The translations under genes were made by a program, and so were the position numbers. A stretch of DNA of 64,000 nucleotides, from assembly GCA_029532415.1 (NCBI GenBank), contig JAQOTA010000060.1:3224001-3288000 (forward strand), in the 5' to 3' direction. The notes beneath the pieces are model-generated. The model did not search any database, was not told the DNA's origin, and saw only the letters and a program-made list of their open reading frames with translations. Of this stretch, positions 36,500-49,599 are shown piece by piece. Every line of letters starts with the position of its first letter. Positions within the stretch are counted from its first letter, which is position 1. The DNA comes from Marasmius tenuissimus (taxonomy: Eukaryota > Basidiomycota > Agaricomycetes > Agaricales > Marasmiaceae).

Positions 36500-36730
36500 A
36501 TTGATATGGCGTTTAACGGGCTGACATGGCGCCAATTTTTGTCGCGCCAGGCCTCACCGACTGAATGGGCGAGCTGTCATTCTTCCCCCCTTGCATCGAG
36601 AGAAATTCAGTACGGAGTAGCGCTTAAATTTGTATGGATGGCGCTAGATTTCAGTGTTATGGCGCTTGGACGGCGCTTTCGAGGATGAACGGCGTCTGTT
36701 GGTCACGTTTTGGGCGCCAAAAGGCAGAAT
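36500..36730. promoter_or_regulatory. Cluster of GGCGC words upstream of the RS-rich gene
   Basis: The core GGCGC or AGCGC appears repeatedly: TGGCGCCAA (36527-36535), GTCGCGCC, TAGCGCTTAA, TGGCGCTA, TGGCGCTT, CGGCGCTTT and TTTTGGGCGCCAAAA (36708-36722). E2F/DP and fungal MBF factors bind sites with this core, so a cell-cycle promoter for the gene at 36879 is possible. A worn repeat would look the same. Confidence 0.35.
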
Positions 36731-36878
36731 TCTCACGAAGCGAGCTTTTTTTTTTCACCATGGTAAATACCCTTCTACTTCCTTACGTCAGTAGCGGGAA
36801 CATGAGGTTACGGTCCTTCTTCCTCCATCACATCCTATTTTCCCAATCTTAAGAGCCCCGAATGTTACGAACGATCTA

Positions 36879-38575
36879 ATGACACCCATCTCTATGCCAT
36901 TACCTCCTCGAGCTAGGAAATCAGCCCCCATCGTGAAGGAAGGGCATGAGCACCTTCAACAGACATCTGATATAATTCATCAACACAGACTGTCGCTTGC
37001 GTCGCAAATCCGGAAGTTTGATGCTCGATGGGCCAGGTGCGTGTCGAGTTTATCATCGGAGACGTCATTACTCACTTGAACCAGTCTTTTCAACCTAGCA
37101 CCTGTGCTGAACAAGCTCACAAAGGGACGCCAGATGCCCAACGAATTTCGTGACAACGCACGAGACCTCCGAGACGATGTTCAGGTCAGATAGACGGTCA
37201 AGGGTCAAGTGTCCGCTGCTAACGCTTGGCTTCAACCCGTGCTACAGGTTGCACTCCAGGAGGCGCATAGCAGAAAGCTGCCCAGGATCCCAGAAGAAAG
37301 CCTCGTTCCTGGACCTCCACCACCCCGCCCCATCATTGGCGGACGCGTAAGGCCTACTCAATCCTTCCCGCTACCTCAGGTGGTCTGATTGTATATTTTT
37401 TGCTATAGTCAAGGAGCCTCATGTTCTCTCAACGACATAATGTGGTATCTGGAACACCATCAGAGAAACCGAGCATTGTTGTGCGGGTTCGTTCAAAACT
37501 CAGGGTGCGTCTCACATCCATTGTTTGCTGGTGTAATCTTGACTCACCACGCTTTCATTAGCGTAAGAGAGCTGTGAAGCAGAAGGGATCCAGAAAAGGA
37601 CTTGCTCGCTTCAATCCCTTTCGCTCCAAAGCCAAGACTGAGGTCCCTACCACCGAACAGACGCCAGAGGCTCCTCCACTCAACCACAAACCGTCCAGGC
37701 GTACCATGCGCTCCGGTGGAAGCTCACGATCGGGGCGCAGAAGTGCTCGCCACAAGAAATCCGCTTCTAGATTGAGTGAAAAAGCACCAACACCACCGAC
37801 ACCTCTGGCACCCATGTCGCCTGAATTCAAGCCTTTCCTCCCTCCTCCACCGAATTTTTCCCCTTTAAAGGTTGATATGACTTCAATAGGACAATATTCT
37901 CCTCAAATAATGAGATCTCCAGTGTACCATCCCACCCCATGGCTGGGTGCTGGTAGTGTCAACCCGTCGATCACCCCCAGCTCCCCCCAGCCTTACTATC
38001 TCAACGCACTAGATCCGCAGGAAGTGAAGGGTCCGAGTCAAGAGAGAAGAAGAAGAAGAGGGGGGGACAAAGGTCAGGAGAAGACGAGAGACAAAGAACG
38101 GAAACGGTCGTCCAGTCGGCACAGGGACCGTTCGAGAGATCGGGATTCAAAGGAAGACCGCCCTCGTCGCCGGCGCCGTAGGCGCCATGACACCTCGCGC
38201 GACCACGAGAGAGAAAAGGAGTCGCGAAGAAGAGACCGCTCCCCACGTCGTGACTACCACGACGACGACGGACATCCTTATTCCAAAAGAGACAAACACA
38301 GCGAAACCGATAGCCCCGACTCCCGGCGCCCTCATCGACACCGACACCGACGCCGGGATGATTATTACGATGAGAAACCCAGAGATCGATATATTTCACC
38401 ATCTTACACTCACCCTGCTGCTACCTATCCGCATTCTTACCGTTCACCTAAACGCACACATTACTACGAGGCACCCTTACCTGAACTTTTACACCAGGCT
38501 TTGGATCCTTCTCCCCAGGTCGTTGAGCGATCTCGATTCAAGGAAAACTTTAGTATGATACAGTCCACGACATGA
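36879..38575 (+). CDS. Arg/Ser-rich (RS-like) protein, function unknown
   Basis: Five exons, 36879-37036, 37085-37184, 37248-37346, 37409-37504 and 37562-38575, give about 488 residues in one continuous frame. Residues 1-90 are helical and may be a small folded domain (RLSLASQIRKFDARWA and LFNLAPVLNKLTKGRQMPNE). The middle is Pro-rich (PPPPRP, APTPPTPLAP, PFLPPPPNFSP). Residues about 320-440 are an extreme Arg/Ser/Asp/His run (RHRDRSRDRDSKEDRPRRRR), like the RS domains of splicing regulators. No RRM precedes it, so it is not a classical SR protein. The tail has Tyr/Pro/His-rich repeats. A nuclear role is likely; nothing more specific can be said. Confidence 0.65.
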
Positions 38576-39101
38576 CCATAGATTATTCTGCTTTACGGAT
38601 TTTTTGATGAGGATGTACACTATTGTACTGTAGCTTAGTAGTCACTTTTCACCAGACAATCGTGGGGTGACGAGCTGCCAAGGCCCTAAGCAGTTCGAGG
38701 CGGATGGTGAGACGAAGTACAAGTCTACAAGTTATAACTGAGCACGCTTGGAACTTTTGAAGCCGCGGCCCGCAGCGGTCGTCGTGGGTTAGGGTTTGTT
38801 GCACCACGCTCATACCTCTATACACTACATACACTACCCCCACGGTGACGGATATCACCTACCATTTTCGAGGTTCTAAACCCTCATTCGGCTCTGAACA
38901 TAGAATACCCTTTTGGCTATTCTCCTGGGTCACTCTGAGCGCTTTTTCACCGTCTGCCTCTGAACATACCGGATATTATCGTCTATCTCAGACCTACACA
39001 ATCCTGGAGTGCGTACGTTTGCCGTTTAGCTATCGACTTCGAGTCTTACTCTGATTTATAGGCCAACTCAACACGAGGCGAAGAGCTAGCAAAACATAGA
39101 A
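38576..39101. other. Intergenic region
   Basis: 3' flank of the RS-rich gene and promoter of the syntaxin gene. A 70-codon plus-strand frame at 38845-39054 lacks features. Nothing else was seen. Confidence 0.5.
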
Positions 39102-40073
39102 ATGGCAACAGATCCCTACCATGCTGTTCAACAAGAAGTTCAGTCTTCGTTACAAACAGCAACCCAGCTCAAGGCCTCTTATGTTCGGATACGGAATATG
39201 CAATCTGGGAGAGAGGAGAGCGAAGAGCTGGTCTGGGCGAGGAATGAACTGAAAGCAACACTTGCCGCGCTGGAGGCTGATTTTGAGGATTTGGAAGAGA
39301 GTGTCAAGTAAGTGCACGGTCGTTATCGGCACACATAACGCGTAAAGCTGACTGGCATTCCCTTCTCTCGACTTCGTAAAGAATAGTCGAGTCGACAGGC
39401 GCACGAATGTTCGGTATTGAAGAGAATGAGCTTCAAGATCGTAAGAAGTACGTCGCCCATGTCAGGAGGGAGATTGAGGTGCGTTTAGGCCAGCTCTTGT
39501 TCTATTGTGCAGACGTAGACGCTGACCACGCCGACATGCAAGTCCAGAGCATGAGAGCAGAGGTTTCTGGGACCCAACCTCCTTCGCAAATACAAAACTT
39601 ACCGCAAAGTGGAAGGAATACCCCTACACCGCAGACACCGCGAGAAGATGACCACCAAGGAGCGTGGGCGAGAGAGGAACAACAGGTTGTCAACGCTGCT
39701 TAACTTGGAAAATGGTCGACTGAACCCAAATGTAGATGATGATGCGTGAACAAGACCGCACGATTGAATCAATAGCCGGAACGCTGTCAACGCTAGCACA
39801 ACAAGCAGGGTTGATGGGTCAAGAGATAGGAGAACATAACGAGTAAAGCTACCTTCATACCAATTCTGCTTTGACTGTGTTACTAATCTTCCTCTTTACA
39901 GACTCCTCGATGATCTCGAACGAAATGTAGACCGTACAGACTCGAAACTCTCAGCATCCATGAAGAAACTGAAGAAATTTATACGAGATTCGGAAGAGAA
40001 AGGCAGCGGATGGTGCATAGTCATCCTCATCATCGTCCTGATGATTCTATTACTTGTTGTCATCCTGATATGA
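39102..40073 (+). CDS. TLG1: Syntaxin 6/Tlg1-type Qc-SNARE
   Basis: A tail-anchored SNARE of the trans-Golgi and early endosome. Start 39102 (MATDPYHAVQQEVQSSLQTA). The N-terminal three-helix domain of the syntaxin 6 type spans about residues 5-105, with LKATLAALEADFEDLEESVK, IVESTGARMFGI and RKKYVAHVRREIE. A Gly/Pro/Thr-rich linker follows. The SNARE helix then runs REQDRTIESIAGTLSTLAQQ...GEHNELLDDLERNVDRTDSK, with the central zero-layer Gln in the E-H-N-E region one heptad downstream. The last 20 residues are hydrophobic (WCIVILIIVLMILLLVVILI), forming the membrane anchor, with the stop at 40071-40073. Four introns are proposed. One of them (39480-39550) is in frame with no stop, so an unspliced reading would insert about 20 residues. 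Confidence 0.88.
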
Positions 40074-40713
40074 ATGGAGAGCGAGGATGGCAGCCGTACG
40101 AACGAGCCGCTTTATACATTCATAATGTTTACCATTAGGTCGCTAATTGTCTAGTTTACAGAAGATGGGATTACGAGGAATATATCTCCTTCACCGCAGA
40201 GTAGAGAGGTCTGCGTTAACCAGATTTCCCGAACGTCTGTGCTACTGCGTTTGGGCGGAACTCCTTCCCACACAGTCGGCCAGGAATCGGCTTGTCAAGC
40301 GGAGCTTTTGGAGTACTTATTTGAGTCGCACACTCCTCATCCGCAACAATTTCCCTGTTAGCCGACGCGATCAACCTGAATTTGCTCCCGTATCTTCAAC
40401 AAAATTCGCCCCAGTGACCTACACATGTGAACCGTTGAACAGTATATTCCATAATTGCTGGGCTCGAGATTGGGTCTATCTCCCACGTCCCGCCGTTGCT
40501 GTCCAAATTCTCGCGTCATCGAGTCTATGTCTCGTGTTTCTTTGCCCCCTTTCGTGCATGCGCACGGGAAAATGCCCGCGATCGACTCACTTGCTCTTAC
40601 CAGGTGACCCGCGCCGATTCCGCAACCCCAAGGCTTCGAGAAGTCAAAAGGCAGCCCAGTTCACATCTCACTTCGTGCAGTTTCTGCTTACACACCCCTA
40701 TATCCTCAACACC
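40074..40713. other. Intergenic region, promoter of the BVMO gene
   Basis: A plus-strand frame is open from 40147 into the BVMO gene in its correct frame for the first exon. The upstream 190 codons have no homology features and are interrupted in other readings. The family start motif begins shortly after the ATG at 40714, so I treat 40074-40713 as promoter and 5' UTR. Confidence 0.5.
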
Positions 40714-42541
<1,828 letters not shown>

Positions 42542-43377
42542 TGTATCAGTAAATAGAAAGAACTCTGAATGTCTCCTGTACTATTATCTGCTCCAACGAA
42601 ACACATACATGTATAAACGCTTCCTAACTGTACTCGAGTGGGTGCTTATAGACGCTCAATATCAATTATGTGACACAACGTGACAAATTGTTGTGTCAAG
42701 TCACGCACAGACAACTCTTATCGACACCACCATCTTCTTTTGTCCTTGGATCGTGTAAAGGTCGATTCTTATCGTGTCAGGACTCAGAGATACACCATGA
42801 AGTCTCTCGAACGTTTTTTGGACTTATTCTTCCAGCTCGCATCCACCAGGCGAGCAAACGAGCTCTCCATGATGAAGGACCAGAACAAAACTCGGAGGGT
42901 ACCAGGCCGTAATCAGTCTCGTTGCGAGTGACCATTCCTGGCATCTCATACCTTCTCTCAATCAAACAGAATCGCCAAAGAGCTGGTTCCTTGAAAAATC
43001 CCATATCGCCATTTTCGATCTTGGGGCATCATAGAAGCTGCTATTCATATACGGGAGGCGTAATAGGAGACAAGGAATCACCATGGTCCCTCACAGCACA
43101 GATACCGACTCACACATGGATCATCCAATCGCTTCCATATGGTACAGAAGTGATTTTGGCTTGAAGGATCTTCGACCTACCTTATTTAGTACTACATCCT
43201 ATACAAACCCATTCAATCCAGTATTGAGATCCTTTTGAATTGGTTCTGACCATCAACGTCGATACCACGACAGGTGATGAAACTCCGTATCTCGTGCGAT
43301 GAAGTCTAACACTTTTGCAGATATATAACCCCGCCTCTAAATTGGACTCGAAACGCGCAAAGGCATTTTCTTGAAGG
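42542..43377. other. Intergenic region
   Basis: 3' flank of the BVMO gene, then about 700 bp before the first membrane-protein gene. Frames here are short and overlap in all directions. No gene or repeat was recognised. Confidence 0.45.
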
Positions 43378-44831
43378 ATGTCGTTTGCCAATATCGCGCA
43401 GGACGCTGACGTATCTCATATGTGCGAGCAACCTTTCTCTGGCTACTGACTTGGTGCTTATTGCTCTATTCATGTAGTGCTGGCCCTCTCGTACGCCATT
43501 AGGAAGATCAGAGCTTCCAGGTTCTCATCGTATTCTCAGATAATTTGCGGTTTTCTCACTATTCAGCCTACTATCTGTGCAAATATGTATGTCAAAAATG
43601 TCTCATGCACGCTTCTTTCATTGATTTTACCTTCCCTTTCTAGTCCTCTACTATCGCGTTTTCACCTGGGACAAACTCTTCACAAGGTTATCGGTTAGCG
43701 GTATCTATATGCTTCTTCTTACCCAGACAATCTTCGTCGGTCGGAATTGCTTCTTAAGGGCAACGAGACAACGCGATGACTTGAACCTTGGGTGGTTCTT
43801 CGTGCCCGTAGCGGGAGGGATAGGTACGGACTTCTTCGGCATCAGGAGGAGAACGCTCACACAACCTCATCGGCGACAGTTAGCTCCGTCGTTCAGAACT
43901 TCTATGCCTGGCGGATATTTGTCTGTCCCGTAGGCGAGTAGGTGCGGTTGCGATAGCCATTGTGAGTACTTTCATCAAGGCCCCGGACCATCATCTCATA
44001 CTTTATGTAGTTATCTCTGGCGAGCATGGTTGCTGCATTCGTTTCTGCTGCATTCGGTGCACGGTCTGGGAAGCCGGTCGAAGGCCTTAATTCGCTTTTG
44101 AATCAGCTCTCTTTAATGATGAGTCATTCTATCGGCGTAGATGTTGATCTTATATTGATACGCCTCTATTCACCGTAATCATGGTACCCCATAACAGGTT
44201 TCCTATACTTGTTCCGCTGTGTGCGATATAGTCATAGCTATCTATATGACTTACTTGGTATGTCGATTCGTAGCGAGTCAAGATCAGCGCTGAACCGCTG
44301 TAGCTCACTTGTAATGGGAGGATCATGCATGAGAACCTTCGCGGTCTGGTCAAGAGGTTGTTGCTCATCATTGAAACTAACGCAATAACATGTACGTCCG
44401 CGATATGCCATTTTTATATTGTCACGAGCCTGACCAACCTCCCTTGCAAAGCTTTGGTCGCAGTCCTGTCCATCATCATGTTGTACGCCTTTCCGGGAAC
44501 CACCTATTTCACCACCTCCACACTCCTACTTCCAACCCTCTACGCTAACTCGTTCGCGATGACACTCAACTCGAGGTTGACCTTTTCACACTCTCAGCAA
44601 GTCGAAGAAGATCCATCTTTGACGAACCTGCGATCTCCTCAGATAGACTCAGATACCCCTCACGTCTCGCGTTTCAGAGCTAGAAGTGCTGAGGTCCTCG
44701 AGATTCGTTCTTTCCCTAGCGACGATGTTGACATTGAAAACTCTCCTGCAATGGCAACCGATCCAGAATCTACTCCACCACATCATCACATTGTCGATGA
44801 TCTCTCAGTAAGGGGCGACAGGGAACGATAG
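43378..44831 (+). pseudogene. DUF6534-family multi-pass membrane protein, damaged copy
   Basis: The order of exons matches the intact relative at 45374. A short first exon (MSFANIAQDADVSH) is followed by a 13-nt microexon at 43478-43490. Then come SLFSLLSVQIF, LYYRVFTWDKLFTRL, GIYMLLLTQTIFVG, WFFVPVAGGI, VVQNFYAWRI, LSLASMVAAFVSAAFGARSG, TCSAVCDIVIAIYMTYL, GLVKRLLLIIETNAIT and the C-terminal TLYANSFAMTLNSRLTF. Two lesions are visible. The acceptor expected before TTTGCGG (about 43544) reads ATAA instead of a TAG. A one-base frame break after the YAWRI motif leads to a TAG at 43939-43941. Both fall in conserved parts, so a full protein is unlikely. The Ser-rich cytosolic tail remains open to 44831. 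Confidence 0.65.
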
Positions 44832-45373
44832 CGGAGCACAAACGTACCCTCACAAGCCCCGCCCGTTTTTCCGCAGTGATGATGACATATGTTGCTGACG
44901 TGCTTGGTAGCTGGTCTCTCGATTGTGCGTTCCTGTACGAGCTCAGAGATGCGCGGATGGCACTTCGACTTCTCACATGTACCGTGGAGGGTAGACCGTC
45001 TTCGGCGAGGTCCTGCTCTTGACACCTCGTCAACGATAGCGAGGTCAAAATGACGACTGTCGATCGCCGTTCTACCGTTTATCCTCCTCTCGCCAATCGT
45101 ATCAATCAATCATGTGCTTTATTGTATTCGATTAGTACGTACTGAATATGATGGCGAGCAAAACTCGGTTTCCCGCCCCCCTGCGTTGAACCTTCAACGA
45201 AGCCCTGTGGTCTCAGGTATTTTTCTCATTTGATGATCTATATCAAAGGCTCAAGGGTGGTTTCCGTACATAAACCTCCCCCAAAACGCGATCATGCGAC
45301 CCCATACACACCCCCAGCTTGACCTCACTGGCTCTTAGGTGGCCAATAGCTGGAACTATCACCCTGTACCACC
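44832..45373. other. Intergenic region between DUF6534 copies
   Basis: Short minus-strand frames at 44770-45109 cover the tail of the damaged copy in other frames and have no motif. Presumably the promoter of the next gene. Confidence 0.45.
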
Positions 45374-46899
45374 ATGCAGTCTCTACCCCAAATGCCTCCG
45401 ACCATGCAAGTGCTTACAACATTTCGACCAGATCCTGACATGTACGTTGTGCTCATCTCTCCAGTCTATAGTCAGACTCATCTCATCTCACCTCGTACGA
45501 AGTGTAGGTCCTATGGTGAATGCTCAGTGGCTTACCCGAAGGATGCAAGATATCTCATACGATAGTATCTAGTTTGTCGGGATTCTAGTGTTGTTCGTTC
45601 TGTTCGGGGTTCTCTCTGTGCAGATATGTAGGTCTTGTTGGCTTTGCACTCGCCCGACAATATGCTCACCGCTTGTACAGATATCTATGGTGTGATCCTC
45701 TCAATAGATCGAGGTCTCGTCAGAGCGCTCGTATATGGCATCTACGCCCTCCTCTTAGTGCAAGTCATAATGTGCGGCCACGACGAGTTTCTCAGATTTA
45801 CCGCACGCTCACCAGAGGGCATTGGATTGGGATGGTTCTTTGTACCAGTGATCGGGGGGATAGGTGAGCGAAATCCACATCTTCGACATTCTGTGGCTTC
45901 TCATGATGGTATAGTTACGTTTAGCGTCCAAGTGTTCTATGCCTGGCGCATTTCGTTCTTATCAGGAAGTAAAGCGGGCCCTTTATGTCTTATCGCGGTA
46001 TGTCGTTTCCGAGGCTGTCATGTTTCGGAGGTGCTCATCGTCAATAAAGTTGTCTTCGACAAGTGCGATTGCAGCGTTCGTTTCTGCTAGTTTTGGATCG
46101 AGAGCCGGTAGCGTTCAACAACTAGGAACTAGTTCTCCAGGGATACGGATAAGCTCCGCGGTAACTTTACTACCTTTTGCCACGCCACAGCTCGCGACTC
46201 AAACTTGGGCCTGTAGATTTGGTTTTCAACTTCGGCTGTCTGTGATTTGGCCATCGCGGGATATATGATATACCTGGTAAGAAAATCAGACAAGATACAG
46301 CAAGATGTTCTCGATGACATTGACTTCGGTAGCTCACGCGCAGTGGTTCCGCCATCGACAATACCAAGGGAATTGTAGGAAAGGTTATACGCCTCGTCAT
46401 TGAGAGCAACGCGCTGACTGGTGGGTACCGGCGCTTTATAGTCGGCATAATTGAGATTGACATCTTAAGGACTCTAGCTACGCTTGCGGTCGTCACTGTA
46501 GCCTTGCTCCTCGGGCCACAAAATCAAACCTATTTCACTGTCTCCGCTCTTATCTTACCCAGCATCTATGGCAACTCTCTCCTCGTGATGATGAACCTAC
46601 GGTTCAGGTCCTCTCAAGGCCGTGAAGGCAACAGTATAAACGACAATGCTTCCATCGGGGCCTCATTCACCGTACCCCTTGCGGAGTGCTCTAGGTGTAG
46701 TCACAGACTCTTGAGCACACGAGCTAGTTCCCGATTGTCGGCTTCTACTTGCCAGCAGAGCGAACCCTTACCGCCCCTACCTGGCAAAGACACGCAAAGC
46801 TACGACTTCCAGTATTCGACGACGCGGGATCTTCATCTTGAAATGAAGCCGAGCGATACACTATCACCGGTTCGAGGCGTTCACAGGTATCATTGGTAA
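45374..46899 (+). CDS. DUF6534-family multi-pass membrane protein, apparently intact
   Basis: A basidiomycete-specific family with about seven membrane helices and unknown function. Start 45374 (MQSLPQMPPTMQVLTTFRPD). A 13-nt microexon (45503-45515) completes IVGPM and joins to FVGILVLFVLFGVLSVQI, the usual first helix. Then follow ALVYGIYALLLVQVIMCGHD, GLGWFFVPVIGGI, VTFSVQVFYAWRISFLSGSK, LSSTSAIAAFVSASFGSRAG, IWFSTSAVCDLAIAGYMIYL, KVIRLVIESNALT and the diagnostic SIYGNSLLVMMNLRFRSS. The last 100 residues are Ser/Thr-rich and cytosolic, ending at 46899. About eight introns are needed. The one after MIYL may be longer or shorter than drawn, so loop length is uncertain. It sits directly upstream of a DUF6533 gene, and the pair is duplicated downstream. 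Confidence 0.65.
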
Positions 46900-47683
46900 C
46901 GGATCCCTCGTATCGTACCTGACGAGGGGTCGTTCCTATGATTCGAGGCTCCTTTCGGCTAGACTAGGAGCCCCCAAACAAACATCCCCTTGGTTGGGTG
47001 CGGCTCGAGCGTCGACATGATCATAAATGTGGCGTTTCGACCCTTAACGCTGCTCAGTGACAAGATATATTGTGTATCGCCTGATGGGTTCTATTTTCGT
47101 GGACTTGTCATTGTGGTCGGGAAGGATTCTCGCGAGGTTCAAGCTGTGTACGTCGTGTTTCGCTTCGATTTTTCAAGTATCACAAGCCGTGAATATCATC
47201 CAGTTATCTGTTATAGTTCAGCTTCAGGGACTGGCCTTCCCGTGCCAGCGACCCGTCTGCTGAATTGACTTGTCTTTTGAACGTTTTCGGTGTCAGCGGG
47301 AATGATCATTTTTCACAATACGCCGCTGGGGTTCAACGATCGTATACGGGTCTGCATCTAGGTCCATTTCTGTGCGTTCCGTCAAAGGTGGGGGTGACCG
47401 AGTGCGACATGTGGGATATGACCACCGGTTTTCTATCGATCCCTGCACTCTGCGAGGACGAAATCGTTGGACTTTGCGATTACCATTCTTGAGCTGCTTC
47501 TCACGAATGTCCCAGTTGCCCTGGAAGTTCGGCCTATGTACATTTGGTCGCCGTAACCTTCCCCCTTTGGTGCATTCCATTGGTTGCACCAAATCAGTTC
47601 GACTCCAAATTCATACAAGTACTACCTAGCACTCGCCTTTCTTCTCTACCTCCACCCTGAAGTTGGCGAGCAAAGCCACGACC
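46900..47683. other. Spacer conserved between the two duplicated units
   Basis: No gene was resolved. The part from about 46975 to 47240 resembles 50230-50470 (shared words such as ACAAACATCC, GTCGACATG and CGTGAATAT), and about 47380-47680 resembles 50590-50920. Minus-strand frames (47293-47592) are open in only one copy's version and have no motif. It may hold the DUF6533 promoter or a lost exon set. Confidence 0.4.
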
Positions 47684-49036
47684 ATGGATATCCGTCTCTC
47701 CGCAACAGGTAAGCCTAATGGCCTGAGGTTTCCGACCTTCTTGCTCATTTCTCCCAGCTCTAGGCCTGTTTTTGACCTCAGGAGACATGTTCTTGTGTCT
47801 AAAAGATGAGAAAGAGTTGATTTGGGAGTATGTATAAGTCTCTTCCGAATTGAAATATATGATCCAATGTTAAAGCGCCAGTCGCCGGTTTTTAGTTTTC
47901 CGACGAAGTTTCGGTCCCCTAGCCATTCCTTATACTTTCTATCACGATACCTTGCCATACTTACTCAGATGTGAGCATGTCTTCTCAGTTCTGATCATCA
48001 TCAAGGCTTACTGGAGCTTTAATATAGCTGCGATGTCGCAACTACGGGATTCTGGAAGTATAAGTATGTTGCGGTCCCGATTCACATCTGTTACATCCGT
48101 CTGGTGTGCGAGACTGTGGTGTGCTGGACGTTTGTCATTATACTGCAGATGGTCCTCATGCTACGAGGTGAGAGGCCGACTGCCGCTCTTCGGACGTGTA
48201 ACTTTCTTATGCGCTCCTACAGTACACGCGCTTTACAACAAAAATCAGCGAATGGGTCTCTTCCTTGGTCTTATCCTTCTCGGAAGAATAGCTCTTGGAG
48301 CTTGGAGTGTTGCTCGATACTGGAACCTATCTGCCAGCTATATTGGTTTTAACTTCGTTTGCCTTCCGGAGCTTCGAACTCACTGTAGCGACCCAGGCAT
48401 TGTGACCTTCTTGTGAGTGTGCTTCCAAAAACACCAAAGCCATGTAGCCCTCTACGACTGAAACCTCTCCAGGGCTGGGGAAATGACTATACAAGGCACC
48501 ATGTTATTCCTCACATTGTTCAAGACCTATCCGTGGGCTCTGAAGGACGTCTCGTTCTCCGCGCCAGACCTCTTGTCAGTTATAAATAGGGATGCACTGT
48601 TAGTTTTCGTTGCAGTATTTGGTTCGTGAGCCCAGACTCTGTCGCCGTGTACGAAGTCTGAGAAAGCTCTTCGACAAAGGAACTCTCGTGTCCATCGTCG
48701 TTGCCACTTATCAGAAGGGAACGAGTGCCCTTTTTGTCTATCCGTAAGTAGTAGTCCAAGTTCACCACCAGAAACATCCAGAATGTAAACACTTACCCTG
48801 ACTGCAGGTTGTTTGTCACGCTGGTTTCATGCGCGGTGTGTCACCTCAGATAATTATCCTACCGGGAGCATTCATTTACACCATAAAAGGGGTGCCGGCT
48901 TGTTCTCCATCTCCAGCGGCTCGCTCGAAGGGGTTCCTCTGCGAACGAGGCAATCGTTTTCACTGATCTGAACGCGAGTACCACTTGGGACATTCGAACA
49001 CATGAGTTACAGACAATTCAAGCTGTATCCAATTAA
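47684..49036 (+). CDS. DUF6533-family multi-pass membrane protein, copy 1
   Basis: A basidiomycete membrane protein family with an N-terminal DUF6533 domain; function unknown. The ATG at 47684 opens MDIRLSAT, then after an intron ALGLFLTSGDMFLCLKDEKE with LIWD (the family's D-E-x-x-x-I-W signature). Next come FPTKFRSPSHSLYFLSRYLA, VCETVVCWTFVIILQMVLML, VHALYNKNQRMGLFLGLILL, a loop with CLPELRTHCSDPGIVTF, GTMLFLTLFKTYPWALKD, ALLVFVAVFGTLVSIVVATY and LFVYPLFVTLVSC. The C-terminus is GCRLVLHLQRLARRGSSANE ending QAVSN, with the stop at 49034-49036. About eight introns give roughly 295 residues and seven hydrophobic helices. An apparent stop after VCHLR lies inside the last intron. No lesion was found. 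Confidence 0.75.
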
Positions 49037-49599
49037 ACGTCTGGGACGTACCTTCCTCACCTGAATACGATGTCGCGCCATGCATTTGACAGTGCCTACT
49101 GGGCACTGCCGTCCAACTGCTGGATTACCGAGAGATGAGCTATTTGTGCACCCGGCGGTGAGCGCGTGTGTGCACACACGCGTTTAACTCGCGGTATCTT
49201 AATAGGAGAATCTGAGAGGGCTCGAGGCGGGCTCGGGGATCGCAAGGCTTGTACTGGGGCCCACAAACGACCACGTTCAATATGGTGTTGTTAATGCTTC
49301 TGACTTTTATATACGAGTAGCATTTCCAATCCATATCAACATCCTAACAGATCCTTACCTCGGCGTCCCTGTCGTCAGCCAAGCAATCGACATCGAAATC
49401 ACGGTAGGGCTTAGATCGAGTTGAGGATAGAGGTACGCGTCGTGGGAAATGCAGATCCTCGGCACAGTGGAGAAAGCCGAAAATTACATCAAGTCAACTT
49501 TGTCGTTTTGTCCAGGTGTGGGCTTCTTCTCTTCCTCTTCCATGATCATCATCGGTAGCTCGCTCATTTTATCATTCTTATCGCTTGGTCCTTAGTCCG
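49037..49599. other. 3' flank of DUF6533 copy 1 and junction of the duplication
   Basis: Contains the palindrome at 49163-49182 and a GATCCTCGGCACAG...AAAGCCGAA stretch that recurs after copy 2. The boundary between duplicated units lies between about 49490 and 49615. The 5' part of the second DUF6534 copy is missing here. No gene. Confidence 0.5.
49163..49182. repeat. Perfect 20-bp palindrome, 3' of DUF6533 copy 1
   Basis: CGCGTGTGTGCACACACGCG reads the same on both strands and begins 127 bp after the stop codon. A near-identical palindrome occupies the equivalent place after copy 2. As RNA it could form a hairpin; as DNA it could be a dimer site. It is also alternating purine-pyrimidine, which favours Z-DNA. 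Confidence 0.7.

Larger units (their letters stand above)
45725..49487 (+). repeat. Tandem segmental duplication, copy A
   Basis: This block and the one at 49615-52742 share the end of a DUF6534 gene, a spacer, a complete DUF6533 gene and its 3' flank in the same order and strand. Matching points are 45725/49615 (GCGCTCGTATATGGCATCTAC), 47684/50924 (ATGs), 49163/52372 (palindrome) and about 49450/52705 (GATCYTCGG...AAAGCCGAA). The offset falls from 3890 to 3240 between the first two, so about 650 bp is missing from copy B. Confidence 0.75.

Noticed and set aside
38001..38402. 133-codon minus-strand frame opposite the RS-rich exon
   Set aside because: A shadow of the biased Arg/Ser codons on the plus strand.
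40147..40713. 190-codon 5' extension of the BVMO frame
   Set aside because: No family similarity; the Rossmann motif and normal BVMO start follow the ATG at 40714.
48835..48860. Premature stop (VCHLR-stop) in DUF6533 copy 1
   Set aside because: It lies within a GTGTGT...AAAAG intron. Splicing restores the same C-terminus as in copy 2.
49140..49190. Palindrome as coding sequence (a frame reading NACVHTR in both copies)
   Set aside because: It is 119-127 bp beyond the stop codons of both DUF6533 genes in the spliced reading.
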